Positions 1-10,656 of a stretch of 64,000 bases of DNA are shown in pieces. The number at the start of each line of letters is the position of its first letter. Position 1 is the first letter of the stretch. The translations under genes and the position numbers were made by a program. Origin of the DNA: Taklimakanibacter deserti (lineage in GTDB: Bacteria; Pseudomonadota; Alphaproteobacteria; Rhizobiales; Aestuariivirgaceae). Under the pieces are notes generated by a model. That model did no database searches, had not been told where the DNA came from, and was given only the letters and a program-made list of their open reading frames with translations. The stretch spans positions 248,001-312,000 of the forward strand of contig QORU01000009.1 in the NCBI GenBank assembly GCA_003574785.1, written 5' to 3'.

Positions 1-1491
1 CCAGCGGTTGGCGATGTGGGTGTTGATGGCGAAATGGCAGCGCTCGGGCAGGAAGGCCGAGATCAGCGGCCCGTCGAGGAAGGAGGTGTGATTGGCGATG
101 ATCAGTACCTTGCGGCCGGCTTTGATGAAATTCTCGAAGCCTTTGACCTCGACGCGATAGAAGAGGCGGAAAAGCCGGCGCGCCACATAGGCGGCGAGCT
201 CCTGCGGCAAGAGCTGGCAGATCCACAGGGCGGCGACGGCATTGGCAAGGCCTACCACCAGGAACAGGCCGCGCACCGAAAGGCCGGCGCCGAGAAGAAT
301 GACGGAAATGATCGTCGCCGCCGTCATGAAGATGGCGTTGATGATGTTGTTGGCGGCGATGACGCGCGCGCGCTTTAGCGGCGACGAGCGCTGCTGAACC
401 AAGGCATAGAGCGGCACGGCAAAGAGACCCGCGCAAAAGGCGATCAGGCCGAGATCGATCAGCACACGCCAGCCGGAGAAGCTGGTGAGGATGTCGGCGG
501 GGCCGAGGAGGGTGCTCGAGTCGCTCGTCCGCAGGCTGCTGGTGGCGAAAAAGAGGTCGATGATGAAGAACGTGATCAGGATCGAGGCGACCGGCACATA
601 TTTGACCGACACGTCGCCCTTGAGCAGGCGGTTGGTGACGATGGAGCCGAGGCCGATCGCGACCGTGAAGGCGGCGATGATGAGGCTCGCCACCGTCTCG
701 TTGGCGCCGAGCTCGGTCTGGGAGAAGAGCGGGATCTGGGTAAGGAAGACGACGCCCAAGAACCAGAACCAGGAAATGCCGAGTATGGCGAGAAAGACGT
801 CATGGCGCTCGCGCGCGATGCCGATCATGCGCCAGGTCTCGGCCACGATATTGGGATTGATCCTGAGATCGGGCTGGGGCGGCGGCGCTGCCGGAATCTG
901 GCGGGCGCTCATATAGGCGACGAGGGCAAGCCCGATCATCACGACGCTCACCGCATGGCGGCCCATCTCGGACTGGATGGCGAAGCTGCCGAACAGTGTG
1001 CCGAGCAGGATCGACAGGAAAGTGCCCATCTCGATGAGGCCGTTGCCGCCGAGAAGCTCGTGGCGCTCGAGATGCTGCGGCAGGATCGAATATTTGATCG
1101 GGCCGAAGAAAGCCGACTGGATGCCGGTCAGGAGCACGATCGAGAGCTGCAGCCAGACCAGGTCGGTGAACAGGCTGAAAGAGGCGAGCGCCACGATCGC
1201 GATCTCGATGAGCTTGATGCGGCGCGCCAGCATCGCCTTGTCGAACTTGTCGGCGATCTGGCCGGCGGTCGCCGAGAAAACGAAGAAAGGCAGGATCAGG
1301 AGGCCGGCGGAAACAGTGTTGAGGAGGGGCGCATTGAAGCCGAGCCTTGGTCCCAGGTCGTAGATGAGCAGGATCGAGAGCGCATAGCGGAAGGCATTGT
1401 CATTGAAGGCGCCGATCGCCTGGGTGACGAAAAGCGGCCAGAAGCGCCGGGTAGCCAGCAGTGCGAATTGGTTGGGATGGCCATTGTCCAT
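1..1491 (-). CDS. MFS transporter–PlsC acyltransferase fusion, C-terminus cut by window edge
   Basis: The frame stays open from an ATG at 1491 to base 1, giving 497 residues with no stop. The N-terminal ~400 residues are hydrophobic and begin like LplT/Aas-type lysophospholipid transporters (AFNDNAFRYAL near residue 25; a GQIADKFDK loop near residue 70). Near residue 465 comes NHTSFLD, the HX4D catalytic motif of PlsC glycerolipid acyltransferases. Known fusions of this kind continue into an AMP-binding acyl-ACP synthetase domain and re-acylate lysophospholipids; whether that domain is present lies outside the window. An AAGGA lies about 12 bases before the ATG. It is the last visible gene of the minus-strand run and is probably unrelated in function to the arginine genes upstream. 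Fusion architecture is seen; the substrate is inferred. Confidence 0.8.
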   Translation of the reverse strand, partial: MDNGHPNQFALLATRRFWPLFVTQAIGAFNDNAFRYALSILLIYDLGPRLGFNAPLLNTVSAGLLILPFFVFSATAGQIADKFDKAMLARRIKLIEIAIVALASFSLFTDLVWLQLSIVLLTGIQSAFFGPIKYSILPQHLERHELLGGNGLIEMGTFLSILLGTLFGSFAIQSEMGRHAVSVVMIGLALVAYMSARQIPAAPPPQPDLRINPNIVAETWRMIGIARERHDVFLAILGISWFWFLGVVFLTQIPLFSQTELGANETVASLIIAAFTVAIGLGSIVTNRLLKGDVSVKYVPVASILITFFIIDLFFATSSLRTSDSSTLLGPADILTSFSGWRVLIDLGLIAFCAGLFAVPLYALVQQRSSPLKRARVIAANNIINAIFMTAATIISVILLGAGLSVRGLFLVVGLANAVAALWICQLLPQELAAYVARRLFRLFYRVEVKGFENFIKAGRKVLIIANHTSFLDGPLISAFLPERCHFAINTHIANRW

Positions 1492-1513
1492 CGTGGCGCC
1501 GGTTCCTTCCGAA

Positions 1514-2191
1514 TCAAAGGCGAAGTGCGTCTTCTATATGTTTCAGCGTATCCTGGTGGCGATTGCAAACCCGCTCTGCGCCGGCCTCGGCCAAACGGCG
1601 GCCTTTCGCCTGATCGCGCGAAAAGCCGATGAAATGGACGCCATGGGCGAGACCCGCGTCGACATCGTTAAGATTGTCGCCAATAAAGACGATGCGCTGG
1701 CGCGGCAAGCCCGAGGCGGCGATGGCGCGGGCAAGGATCTCGCGCTTGGCGCCGCCGCCATCGGCGCCGAAGGCATGGCTCTGGACCGGCGTCCATAATT
1801 GGCAGGCGGCAAGGCGCAGCTGTGCGGCCTCGAGAAGATTGGCCGTAGCGATACCGAGCTTCGCACGTCCGCCCAGACGCCCGAGGAGCCAGGCGGCGCC
1901 TTCGACCGCCGAAGGCGTGAGCCGTTTGAGATCGATGTCGCTTGCCAGATGGTTGAGATAGGCGGTGACGATCGCCTGATGCTCGCCACGCGACGGCTTG
2001 CGGCCGAAATGCTTGCCGAGGATCTCGGTGATGATGTTCTCGTCATTGCGGATCAGGTAGCTGTCCCAGTCGCGCGACAGGCCTTCAAGACCATGGAGCT
2101 TGGTGAAAGCCCAGAAAAAAGCGTCCTCTTCCGGAGGCGTCAGCTCGAGCAGGACGCCGTCGACATCGAAGATGACTGCCGCGTCAACCAT
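1514..2191 (-). CDS. HAD-superfamily phosphatase (Gph/PGP-like)
   Basis: The 225-residue protein has the HAD motifs in order: FDVDGVL (residues 8–14, nucleophile Asp), IATAN (near 114, motif II) and GDNLNDVD (near 173, metal-binding acids). A helical cap lies between motifs I and II, as in phosphoglycolate phosphatase-like enzymes. It should dephosphorylate a small metabolite in the cytoplasm; the substrate cannot be read from sequence. Its ATG overlaps the end of the preceding ThDP-decarboxylase gene by 8 bases, so the two are probably translationally coupled. Confidence 0.8.
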   Translation of the reverse strand: MVDAAVIFDVDGVLLELTPPEEDAFFWAFTKLHGLEGLSRDWDSYLIRNDENIITEILGKHFGRKPSRGEHQAIVTAYLNHLASDIDLKRLTPSAVEGAAWLLGRLGGRAKLGIATANLLEAAQLRLAACQLWTPVQSHAFGADGGGAKREILARAIAASGLPRQRIVFIGDNLNDVDAGLAHGVHFIGFSRDQAKGRRLAEAGAERVCNRHQDTLKHIEDALRL

Positions 2192-3791
2192 TCAGCATGC
2201 GCGGCGTCATTTCGATCAAGGTCGGGCCGTCAGCCTTGAGGGCGCGACCGATCGCTTGGGCGAGGCCCTTGAGCGACTCCGGTTTCTCGGCGCCGCAGCG
2301 ATAGGCCTTGGCGAGCGCCTGGAAGTCGGGATTGACCAAAGTGACGGCGTTGGGCTGGATGCCCTTGTTCACCATGTCGTCGCGGATCTGGCCCAGCGCG
2401 TCGTTGTTCCACATCAAGATGACAAGCGGCAATTTGTGCTCGGCCGCGGTGCCGAGCTCGTTGATCGTGTATTGGATGCCGTAATCGCCGATCATCACCG
2501 CGACCGGCTTGTCGGGGCAGCCGAATTTGGCGCCGATGCCGGCGGGAAGCGCGAAGCCCAGCGTGCCGAAGCCGACCGGGTGGAGCCAGCTCCGCGGCTC
2601 GAAAACCGGGAAGATCTCGTTGGCGGCATAGGCGATCTGCGTCATGTCGGAGGCGATCACCGTCTCGGGCGGCAGCGCGTCGCGGATGACGGCAAGCACC
2701 TTGCGCAGAACTTTCCGCAATTCGCTGTCTTCCGCCGCTTCGGCCGCGAGCGTCGCGGCAATGGACTTCTCGGCCGCCTTGCGGCGCCCCGAATGATCAG
2801 CGGCGGACAGGCTCCGCGCGATGGCCTCGAGCGCTTCCGCGGCATCGGCGAGGATGGCGATGTCGGCCGCATGCGGGCGCGCCAGCGTCATCGGGTCGAG
2901 GTCGATGCGGATGAGGCCCTGATCGAGGATGAAGCCCGAATCCCAGAAATCGGTCTCGGACAGTTCCGAGCCGGCGCACAGAACCACATCGGCCTCGCGC
3001 AGAAGCTTCTGGCCCGAGGGCTGCGCCAGGCGGTAGCCGAGGCACAAAGGATGAGTGCCCGGAACGGCACCCTTGCCGGCGGTCGTGGTGATGATCGGCG
3101 CCCCCAGCTTCTCGGCAATGGCAAGTGCTGCCTTGCCGGCACCGAGCGCACCGCCGCCCAAGAGGATCACCGGCGACTTCGCCTTGGCGAGGCGCTCCGC
3201 CGCTTCTTTGATCTGGTCGGCCGGGGCCTGCGGCAGTTTCGGGGTCCTGTGGGTGGTCCAGCCCTTGCCTGCCGGGACCTTGAGGAGGTCGAGCGGCAGC
3301 TCGAGATAGGCCGGGCGCGGGCGCATGGAAGCGAAGGCCGAAAAGGCGCGGGCCACGCCGTCGCGCACGTCCTGGGGCGTATAGGCGCGCACCGCGAGAT
3401 TGGTGATGGTCGCCGCGGCGCCGAGCTGGTTCTGCATCTCATGCAAGCGACCGCGGCCTTGCGCGCTGTCGGCGATGTCGAGGGCGGAGGAGATGCAGAG
3501 CACCGGGCTCGAATCGGACCAGGCCTGACCCAATGGCGTCATGATATTGGTGAGGCCGGGGCCGGTGATGGTGAAGCACACGCCGGGCTTGCCGGAAGCG
3601 CGGGCATAGCCGTCGGCCATGAAGCCCGCACCCTGCTCGTGGCGCACCAGCACATGCTTGATCTTCGAGCGTGGCAGCGCGCGATACATCTCCACATTGT
3701 GGACGCCCGGGATACCGAAGATGGTGTCGGTGCCGTAAGATTCGAGCAGGCCGACAAGAGCTTCGCCGGTCGAGTGTTCAGCGCGGGACAT
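2184..3791 (-). CDS. aruI: ThDP-dependent decarboxylase, AruI-like (5-guanidino-2-oxopentanoate decarboxylase)
   Basis: This 535-residue protein has the acetolactate-synthase-fold layout. The PYR domain has FGIPGVH near residue 25 and the catalytic Glu in RHEQGAGF near 52. A central domain follows, then a PP domain whose ThDP/Mg motif starts GDYGIQ and ends at WNN (about 437–465). The RGRLHEM segment and overall pattern resemble AruI of the arginine transaminase pathway, which converts 2-ketoarginine to 4-guanidinobutyraldehyde and CO2. The neighbouring D-arginine-dehydrogenase-like flavoenzyme and ureohydrolase support that reading. GGAG lies nine bases before the start. Other ALS-like decarboxylases cannot be excluded: fold certain, substrate probable. 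Confidence 0.7.
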   Translation of the reverse strand: MSRAEHSTGEALVGLLESYGTDTIFGIPGVHNVEMYRALPRSKIKHVLVRHEQGAGFMADGYARASGKPGVCFTITGPGLTNIMTPLGQAWSDSSPVLCISSALDIADSAQGRGRLHEMQNQLGAAATITNLAVRAYTPQDVRDGVARAFSAFASMRPRPAYLELPLDLLKVPAGKGWTTHRTPKLPQAPADQIKEAAERLAKAKSPVILLGGGALGAGKAALAIAEKLGAPIITTTAGKGAVPGTHPLCLGYRLAQPSGQKLLREADVVLCAGSELSETDFWDSGFILDQGLIRIDLDPMTLARPHAADIAILADAAEALEAIARSLSAADHSGRRKAAEKSIAATLAAEAAEDSELRKVLRKVLAVIRDALPPETVIASDMTQIAYAANEIFPVFEPRSWLHPVGFGTLGFALPAGIGAKFGCPDKPVAVMIGDYGIQYTINELGTAAEHKLPLVILMWNNDALGQIRDDMVNKGIQPNAVTLVNPDFQALAKAYRCGAEKPESLKGLAQAIGRALKADGPTLIEMTPRMLNG

Positions 3792-3813
3792 TTCAACTTC
3801 TCCGATTACGTCG

Positions 3814-4802
<989 letters not shown>

Positions 4803-4806
<4 letters not shown>

Positions 4807-5798
4807 GCGGCCTTCTCCTTGCCGGGATGGCCGAGCGCCACGCCGTTCTTCAGGGGATAGTGGCAAAGGGCGTCGCCCAGCTCCTTCTGCTGCGGCGGGA
4901 CCTCGGTGCGGCACAGATCGGTGGCGAAGGTGCAGCGCGGCGAGAACAGGCAGCCTATCGGACGGTCGAACTGGCCGGGCACGACGCCGGGGATCGACGG
5001 CAGGCGCTTCATATGGGCGCGCTCGGGCAGAGCGGCGAGAAGGGCCGCCGTATAGGGATGGTGCGGATCGCGGAACAGGCCCCTGACCGGCTGCTCCTCG
5101 ACCTTCTGGCCGGCATATTGCACCGACACGCGCTCGGCGGTCTCGGCGACGACGCCCATGGAATGGGTGATGAGAACGAGCCCCATGCCGGTGTCGCGCT
5201 GCACCTTGAGGAGCAGGTCGAGGATCTGCGCCTGGATCGTCACATCGAGCGCGGTGGTCGGCTCATCGGCGATCAGGAGCTTGGGGTTGCAGGCGATCGC
5301 CATGGCGATCATCACGCGCTGGTTCATGCCGCCCGACAATTGATGCGGGAAGGAATTGAGCCGGGTTTCAGGCGCTGGGATGCCAACCAGACGCAAAAGC
5401 TCGATGGCACGTTCGCGGCGCTTGGCCCTGTCCATGTTGAGATGGGTCTTCAGCGCCTCGGTGAGCTGATAGCCGACCTTGAAGCAGGGATTGAGGCTCG
5501 ACATCGGCTCCTGGAAGATCATGGCGATGTCCTTGCCGATGATCTGGCGGCGCTCGCGCTTGCTCATGGCCAGAAGCTCGCGGCCTGCGAACTGCATGCG
5601 GTCGGCAGTCACTTTCGCCGCCCAGGGCAGAAGCCCCATCACCGCCAGCATGGACACCGACTTGCCGGAACCCGATTCACCGACAATGGCGAGGACCTCG
5701 CGCGAGTCGACCTTGAGCGAGACGCCGTCCACGGCACGGAACCAGCCGCTGGCGGTCTTGAATTCGACAGTGAGGTTCTGGATGTCGAGGAGGGACAT
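4803..5798 (-). CDS. dppD: Dipeptide/oligopeptide ABC transporter ATPase DppD
   Basis: This is the partner ATPase of DppF, 331 residues. It has Walker A GESGSGKS (about 40–47), Q-loop [11 protein letters not shown], signature [14 protein letters not shown], Walker [13 protein letters not shown] and switch His in ITHSMG. The C-terminal [14 protein letters not shown] segment is typical of OppD/DppD proteins. It lies 12 bases after dppC and overlaps dppF by four bases, so it belongs to the same transcript. Confidence 0.92.
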
Positions 5799-5810
5799 GA
5801 TCGCGCTTTC

Positions 5811-6722
5811 TCAACTCTTCTTGAGGCGGGGATCGAGCGCGTCGCGCAGGCCGTCGCCCATGAGATTGATGGCGAGAACCGTGATCAAGATGGCGATGCC
5901 GGGCAATGCCATGACCCAGGGATGGGACGTGATGAGGTCGCGGGAATCGGCGAGCATGGTGCCCCATTCGGGGGTCGGCGGTTGTGCGCCGAGGCCAAGG
6001 AAGCCGAGGCCTGCCGCCTCGAGAATGGCGTCGGATACGCCCAAGGCCGCCTGCACGATGAGCGGCGGCAGGCAATTGGGCAGAACCGTCACGAGCATCA
6101 GCCGCAACGGGCCGACGCCTGAGACCTTGGCCGCGGTGACATAATCTTTCGACAGCTCGGTCAAGGCGGAAGCGCGCACCAGGCGCACATAGCGCGGCAA
6201 ATACACGACGGTCACCGCGATGATCGTGTTGGTGAGGTTGGGGCCGATGATGGCGACGATGAGGATGGCGAGCACCAGGCTCGGGATCGACATGATCAGA
6301 TCCATGATGCGCAGGATGATCACATCGACGAAGCCGCCGAACCAGGCGGAGGCCAATCCCAGGACGACGCCCACGAACATCGAGACCACCATCACCGACA
6401 GGCCGATGAACAAAGAGATGCGGCTGCCATACATCAGGCGGGAAAGCATGTCGCGGCCGAGCGCGTCGGTGCCGAGCGGATAGGTCCAGGTGCCTCCCTC
6501 GGCCCAAACGGGGGGCAATTTGGTGAAGCCGCGGAACTGCTCGAAGGGATCATGCGGCGCCAGCACATTGGCGAAGATCGCGATGAAGATGACGATCGAG
6601 ACGACGGCGAGGCCCAAGACGGCGCCACGGTTCTCGCGGAAGGAACGCCAGAAGCTGAGAAGCGGGCTCGGCGGGCTTTGCGGGCGCTGAGCGGCCGAAG
6701 GCAAGGTCACGTCAACGGGCAT
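5811..6722 (-). CDS. dppC: Dipeptide ABC transporter permease DppC
   Basis: This is an inner-membrane permease of about 303 residues with the OppC/DppC N-terminal region (SFRENRGAVLGL), five to six hydrophobic segments and the EAA loop (DYVTAAKVSGVGPLRLM) that contacts the ATPases. A frame extension to 6749 exists, but the ATG at 6722 gives the normal N-terminus and an 11-base overlap with dppB. With DppB it forms the translocation channel. Confidence 0.9.
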   Translation of the reverse strand: MPVDVTLPSAAQRPQSPPSPLLSFWRSFRENRGAVLGLAVVSIVIFIAIFANVLAPHDPFEQFRGFTKLPPVWAEGGTWTYPLGTDALGRDMLSRLMYGSRISLFIGLSVMVVSMFVGVVLGLASAWFGGFVDVIILRIMDLIMSIPSLVLAILIVAIIGPNLTNTIIAVTVVYLPRYVRLVRASALTELSKDYVTAAKVSGVGPLRLMLVTVLPNCLPPLIVQAALGVSDAILEAAGLGFLGLGAQPPTPEWGTMLADSRDLITSHPWVMALPGIAILITVLAINLMGDGLRDALDPRLKKS

Positions 6723-7725
6723 GGCGAATCCTCGGATTGATGAGACCATAGGTGAGATCGACGAGCAGGTTGACCACGATGACGATGCTCGAGATCAGCA
6801 TGATGCCGCCTTGCAGCGCCGGATAATCACGCCGGCCGATCGATTCGATGAGCCACTTGCCGACACCCGGCCAGGAGAAGATCGTCTCGGTGAGGACGGC
6901 GCCCGCGAGCAGCCCGCCGACCGAGAGGCCAATCACGGTAACGACAGGAATCAGCGCATTGCGCAAGGCATGGATGCCGATGACGCGCGAGGTGGGCAGG
7001 CCTTTGGCGCGGGCTGTGCGCACATAGTCCTCTTCCAGGACTTCGAGCATCGACGAGCGCGTCATGCGCGCGATGATGGCGAGCGGGATGGTGCCGAGCA
7101 CGATGGTCGGCAAGATGAGATGCCGCACCGCATCCATGAAGGCGCCGCTCTTGCCCGAAAGCAGGCTGTCGATGAGCATGAAGCCGGTGACTTGCGGGTA
7201 ATAGTATTTGATGAGGTCGACGCGGCCCGACACCGGAGTGAGGTGCAAAGTGTTCGACATGATGAGAATGAGGATGAGGCCCCACCAGAAGATCGGCATG
7301 GAATAGCCGGTAAGGGCCAAACCCATCAAAGTCTGGTCGTAGATGCCGCCACGGCGCGAGGCGGCGATGACGCCGGCCGGAATGCCGATGAGGATGGCGA
7401 AGAGAAGCGCGCAGAAGGACAGCTCGACCGTGGCCGGAAAGAGGGTCAGGAATTCCTCGAATACCGGCTTCTTGGTGATGATCGAGACGCCGAAATCGCC
7501 ATGCAAGAGGCCCCAGACATAGTCCAGGAACTGCTTCCAGATCGGCTGGTCGAGACCCATCTCATGACGCAATTCGGCCAAGCGCTCGGGCGAAATCCCG
7601 CGCTCACCGCGCCGTACCTCGATCGGATCGCCCGGCACGAGGCGGATCATCATGAACGTAACGAACATCAGCGCCAGGAAAGTCGGCACCGTCAGCGCCA
7701 GTCGGCGCAAAAGAAATCGAAACAT
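6712..7725 (-). CDS. dppB: Dipeptide ABC transporter permease DppB
   Basis: The 337-residue permease has the N-terminal FLLRRLALTVPTFL helix and the MIRLVPGDP segment characteristic of OppB/DppB. The EAA-loop motif is EDYVRTARAKGLP. It follows dppA across a gap that holds a strong hairpin (7743–7774), a common arrangement that keeps binding-protein mRNA more abundant than permease mRNA. Confidence 0.92.
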   Translation of the reverse strand: MFRFLLRRLALTVPTFLALMFVTFMMIRLVPGDPIEVRRGERGISPERLAELRHEMGLDQPIWKQFLDYVWGLLHGDFGVSIITKKPVFEEFLTLFPATVELSFCALLFAILIGIPAGVIAASRRGGIYDQTLMGLALTGYSMPIFWWGLILILIMSNTLHLTPVSGRVDLIKYYYPQVTGFMLIDSLLSGKSGAFMDAVRHLILPTIVLGTIPLAIIARMTRSSMLEVLEEDYVRTARAKGLPTSRVIGIHALRNALIPVVTVIGLSVGGLLAGAVLTETIFSWPGVGKWLIESIGRRDYPALQGGIMLISSIVIVVNLLVDLTYGLINPRIRHAR

Positions 7726-7742
7726 GGCTTCTGGCTATAAGC

Positions 7743-7774
7743 GGAGCGGGGCGGTTGTAGTGCCGCCCCGCTCC
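7743..7774 (-). terminator. Intercistronic hairpin between dppA and dppB
   Basis: Two perfect 12-base arms (GGAGCGGGGCGG and its reverse complement) flank an eight-base loop. No run of T follows on the minus strand, so it is more likely an mRNA-stabilising or attenuating hairpin than a full terminator. Its position after the binding-protein gene suggests differential expression of dppA over dppBCDF. Confidence 0.6.
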
Positions 7775-7781
7775 TGCATCG

Positions 7782-9377
7782 TTATTCGGCGATATCTACG
7801 CCGTAGAATTCATGGCGGCCCAAGGGGCTGACCTTGTAGTCAGACACCTTTTTGCTGACCGGCTCGAACACGGTCGAGTGAGCGATGGTCACGACCGGCG
7901 CCTCTTCCTTGGAGAAAACCTGCATCTCCTCGTAGAGCTTGGTGCGGTCGGCCTTCTCCGACAGCTTCTTGGCCTGCTGCAGCTTGTCCTCGAAGGTCTG
8001 GTCGCACCACTTCGAGATGTTCTGGCCGCCTTCACGGGCACCCGTGCAGCCCATGAGGAAGAAGAAGTTGTCCGGGTCGCCATTGTCACCGGTCCAGCCC
8101 AAAAGGCCCATCTGGTGCTCACCCGCCTGCAGACGCTTGCGGTACTCGCCCCATTCATAGGACTTGAGCTCGACATTGATGCCGACCTTGGCCAAGTCCG
8201 CCTGCATCATCTCCGCCATGCGCTTGGCATTCGGATTGTAGGGGCGTTGCACCGGCATCCACCACAGATCGCTCTGCAGGTTCTCGACGCCGGCAGCCTT
8301 CAGCATCTCCTTGGCCTTGTCCGGGTTATACTCATAGTCCTTCACCGCGTCATTGTATGACCAGATGGTCGGCGGGATGAAGTTCTTGGCCTTCTGTCCG
8401 GCGCCCTGATAGACCTCCTTCAGGATCGAGTCGCGGTCGATCGCCATGTTGATGGCCTGGCGCACTTCCTTCTTGTCGAAGGGCGGCTTCTTCACGTTGA
8501 GCCCGAGATAGCCGATATTGAGACCGGCCTGGTTCATGAGGGTGATGCCCTCATCCTTGCCCATGGCCTCGAGATCGGCCGGGTTCGGATAGCCCATCAC
8601 ATGGCATTCGCCGGCCTTCATCTTGGCATAGCGCGCGGTGGCATCCGGCGTGATGGCATAGACGAGGTCGTCGATCTTGGCCTTGCCGCCCCAATAGGCG
8701 TCGAAGGCCTTGTAGCGGATCACGGCATCCTTCTGATAGTCGACGAACTGGAAGGGACCGGTGCCGACCGGGAATTGGTCGAACTGCTCGAGCGCTCCCT
8801 TGTCCTGCAGGAACTTGGCATATTCGGCCGATCCGATGCTGGCAAAATCCATCCCCAGATTGGCGATGAAGGGCGCATTCGGCTCGCTGAGCGTCATCTT
8901 CACCGTCAGGTCGTCGACCTTCTCGAGCCCCTTCAACAGGTTGGGCATGTCCATGTCGTTGAAGTAGTCGTAAGCGCCGCCGGAAACCTTGTGATACGGA
9001 TGATCCGCCTTCCACTGACGTTCGAAAGACCAGATGACGTCGTCGGCATTGAAGTCCCGTGTCGGGGTGAAGCCGTTGACGCCGGAATGGAACTTGACGC
9101 CTTTGCGCAGCTTGAAGGTGACGGTGAGCCCGTCCGGCGAAACCTCATAGGATTCGGCAAGGCCCGGCACGACGTTGGTGGTGCCGCGCTCAAACTCGAC
9201 GAGCTGATTGTAGACCGGGCGCGCCGCATCGAAGCTGGTGCCCGTGGTGTTGACCGCCGGCGTGAAATTCTCCGGCGAGCCTTCCGAGCAATAGACCAAA
9301 GATTTGGCCTGGGCACCGCCTGCCGCCAGCATCGTGCCAACGAGCAATGCCGATGCCAGCATTGTCATACGTTTCAT
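7782..9377 (-). CDS. dppA: Periplasmic dipeptide-binding protein DppA
   Basis: This 531-residue family-5 extracellular solute-binding protein starts with a Sec signal peptide (M-K-R, hydrophobic core, cleavage around AQA-KSL, residue 24). The mature start LVYCSEGSPENFTP and the two Cys near CTGAREGG match DppA. It delivers dipeptides to DppBC in the periplasm. A 162-base gap separates it from the upstream flavoenzyme, so it may have its own promoter. Confidence 0.92.
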   Translation of the reverse strand: MKRMTMLASALLVGTMLAAGGAQAKSLVYCSEGSPENFTPAVNTTGTSFDAARPVYNQLVEFERGTTNVVPGLAESYEVSPDGLTVTFKLRKGVKFHSGVNGFTPTRDFNADDVIWSFERQWKADHPYHKVSGGAYDYFNDMDMPNLLKGLEKVDDLTVKMTLSEPNAPFIANLGMDFASIGSAEYAKFLQDKGALEQFDQFPVGTGPFQFVDYQKDAVIRYKAFDAYWGGKAKIDDLVYAITPDATARYAKMKAGECHVMGYPNPADLEAMGKDEGITLMNQAGLNIGYLGLNVKKPPFDKKEVRQAINMAIDRDSILKEVYQGAGQKAKNFIPPTIWSYNDAVKDYEYNPDKAKEMLKAAGVENLQSDLWWMPVQRPYNPNAKRMAEMMQADLAKVGINVELKSYEWGEYRKRLQAGEHQMGLLGWTGDNGDPDNFFFLMGCTGAREGGQNISKWCDQTFEDKLQQAKKLSEKADRTKLYEEMQVFSKEEAPVVTIAHSTVFEPVSKKVSDYKVSPLGRHEFYGVDIAE

Positions 9378-9539
9378 AAAAGTCCTCCCTGGTGGGTCCG
9401 TTTAGCGCCTTATTCATTCAAGGCGGTGCGGCATATAAGCAGCTTTTTCGATGGAAGTGAACTGAGAGGCGAAACGCGGTTATTCCAAAGAATCGTCTCA
9501 TACTTTCGGATAATTACCGATTGCGGCCGGTCCCGTTGG

Positions 9540-10655
9540 CTAATGGAAACGAGCCGGCGAAAGGTCCTCGAGCCTGAGGCCTTCTCTTTCTATATGGGCC
9601 GGCACGGCCTTGTGGCGGACCAGGGCCGAGGCGAGCTCGCTGAGCGCCGGGGAGGTCTGGATGCCATAGCCCCCCTGGCCGATCAGCCAGAAGAACCCTT
9701 GAGCATCGCTGTCGAAACCGCAAACCGGATTGCCGTCGGGCGCGAAGGATCTCAAGCCCCCCCAGCTCCCGGCGAGGCGGGTGACCTCGATATCGACGGC
9801 CTCCTGGAACCGGGCAATGCCCTCGGCGAGGGTCATGTCGTCGGCATAGGCATCATGGGGGCCGACGGGCTCGGCCTCGGCCGGCGAGACCAGCAGCCTG
9901 CCCCCCGACGGCTTGGCATACCAGGTCTCCCCGACATCGCCGACAAAGGACCAGGCCATCACGTTCATTTGAGCTTCGACCGGCACGACCGCCATGCTGC
10001 GCCGCTTGGGCTGCAACCCCACGCCAGCAAGGCCCGCAAGCTTGGCGATCTCGTCGCCCCAGGCGCCGGCGGCATTGATGAGAATGGCGGAAGTGAAGGA
10101 GCCCGCCGGCGTCGACACTTCCCAGGCGCCGCCGCGGCGCGCGATCGCCCGCACCTCGGCCTTGCAGACGATCTCGCCGCCTTCCGCCTTGATCATCCGC
10201 AGGAAGCCCTGATGCAGGAGGTCGACATCGATGTCGGCGGTCGTCGCGTCGAGCAGGGCCTCCTTGACATAGTCGGCGCGCAGCGGCGGGAACTGGCGGC
10301 ACGCCTCGGCGACGGATATCGCGCTGAAGTCGACGCCGGTCTTGAGCAGCGCCTCGGCCTCGCGCTGCTGATGCTCCGGTATCACGAAGATGGTGGGGCG
10401 CGGCGAGACCAGAGGTGAAGCGGCAAAGCTTTCGGGCGGTGCTACGAAGAAATCGCCGCTGGCGCGGGTCAGGCTGCGAATGGAAGGCGGGCCGTAATTC
10501 GGCTCGTAGGTCGCCGCCGACCGGCCGGTCGAGTGGTAGCCCGGGCGGTCCTCCATCTCGAGCACCACAAGCTTGTGGTCGCGGGCGAGGCGTGCTGCGA
10601 CCGAGGCCCCGGCAATGCCGCCGCCGATGACGATGACATCAACACTGCGCGACAC
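9540..10655 (-). CDS. dauA: FAD-dependent D-amino-acid dehydrogenase, D-arginine dehydrogenase-like
   Basis: The protein is about 371 residues in the DAO family with an N-terminal Rossmann GGGIAGAS (about 11–18). Three segments closely match Pseudomonas D-arginine dehydrogenase as I recall it: GYHSTGRSAA (about 40), a GLQPKRRS segment, and the C-terminal GFFWLIGQGGYGIQTS, where the FAD pyrophosphate binds. Such enzymes oxidise D-Arg (and other D-amino acids) to the imino acid, which hydrolyses to 2-ketoarginine, the AruI substrate. A GTG at 10655, one base after the dipeptidase stop, is the likely start; the frame is open further upstream without a better start. Confidence 0.75.
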   Translation of the reverse strand: MSRSVDVIVIGGGIAGASVAARLARDHKLVVLEMEDRPGYHSTGRSAATYEPNYGPPSIRSLTRASGDFFVAPPESFAASPLVSPRPTIFVIPEHQQREAEALLKTGVDFSAISVAEACRQFPPLRADYVKEALLDATTADIDVDLLHQGFLRMIKAEGGEIVCKAEVRAIARRGGAWEVSTPAGSFTSAILINAAGAWGDEIAKLAGLAGVGLQPKRRSMAVVPVEAQMNVMAWSFVGDVGETWYAKPSGGRLLVSPAEAEPVGPHDAYADDMTLAEGIARFQEAVDIEVTRLAGSWGGLRSFAPDGNPVCGFDSDAQGFFWLIGQGGYGIQTSPALSELASALVRHKAVPAHIEREGLRLEDLSPARFH

Positions 10656-10656
10656 G

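Noticed and set aside
8601..10418. 605-codon plus-strand ORF over dppA and dauA
   Set aside because: Spans two real minus-strand genes and their gap, with no recognisable motif; high-GC codon shadow.
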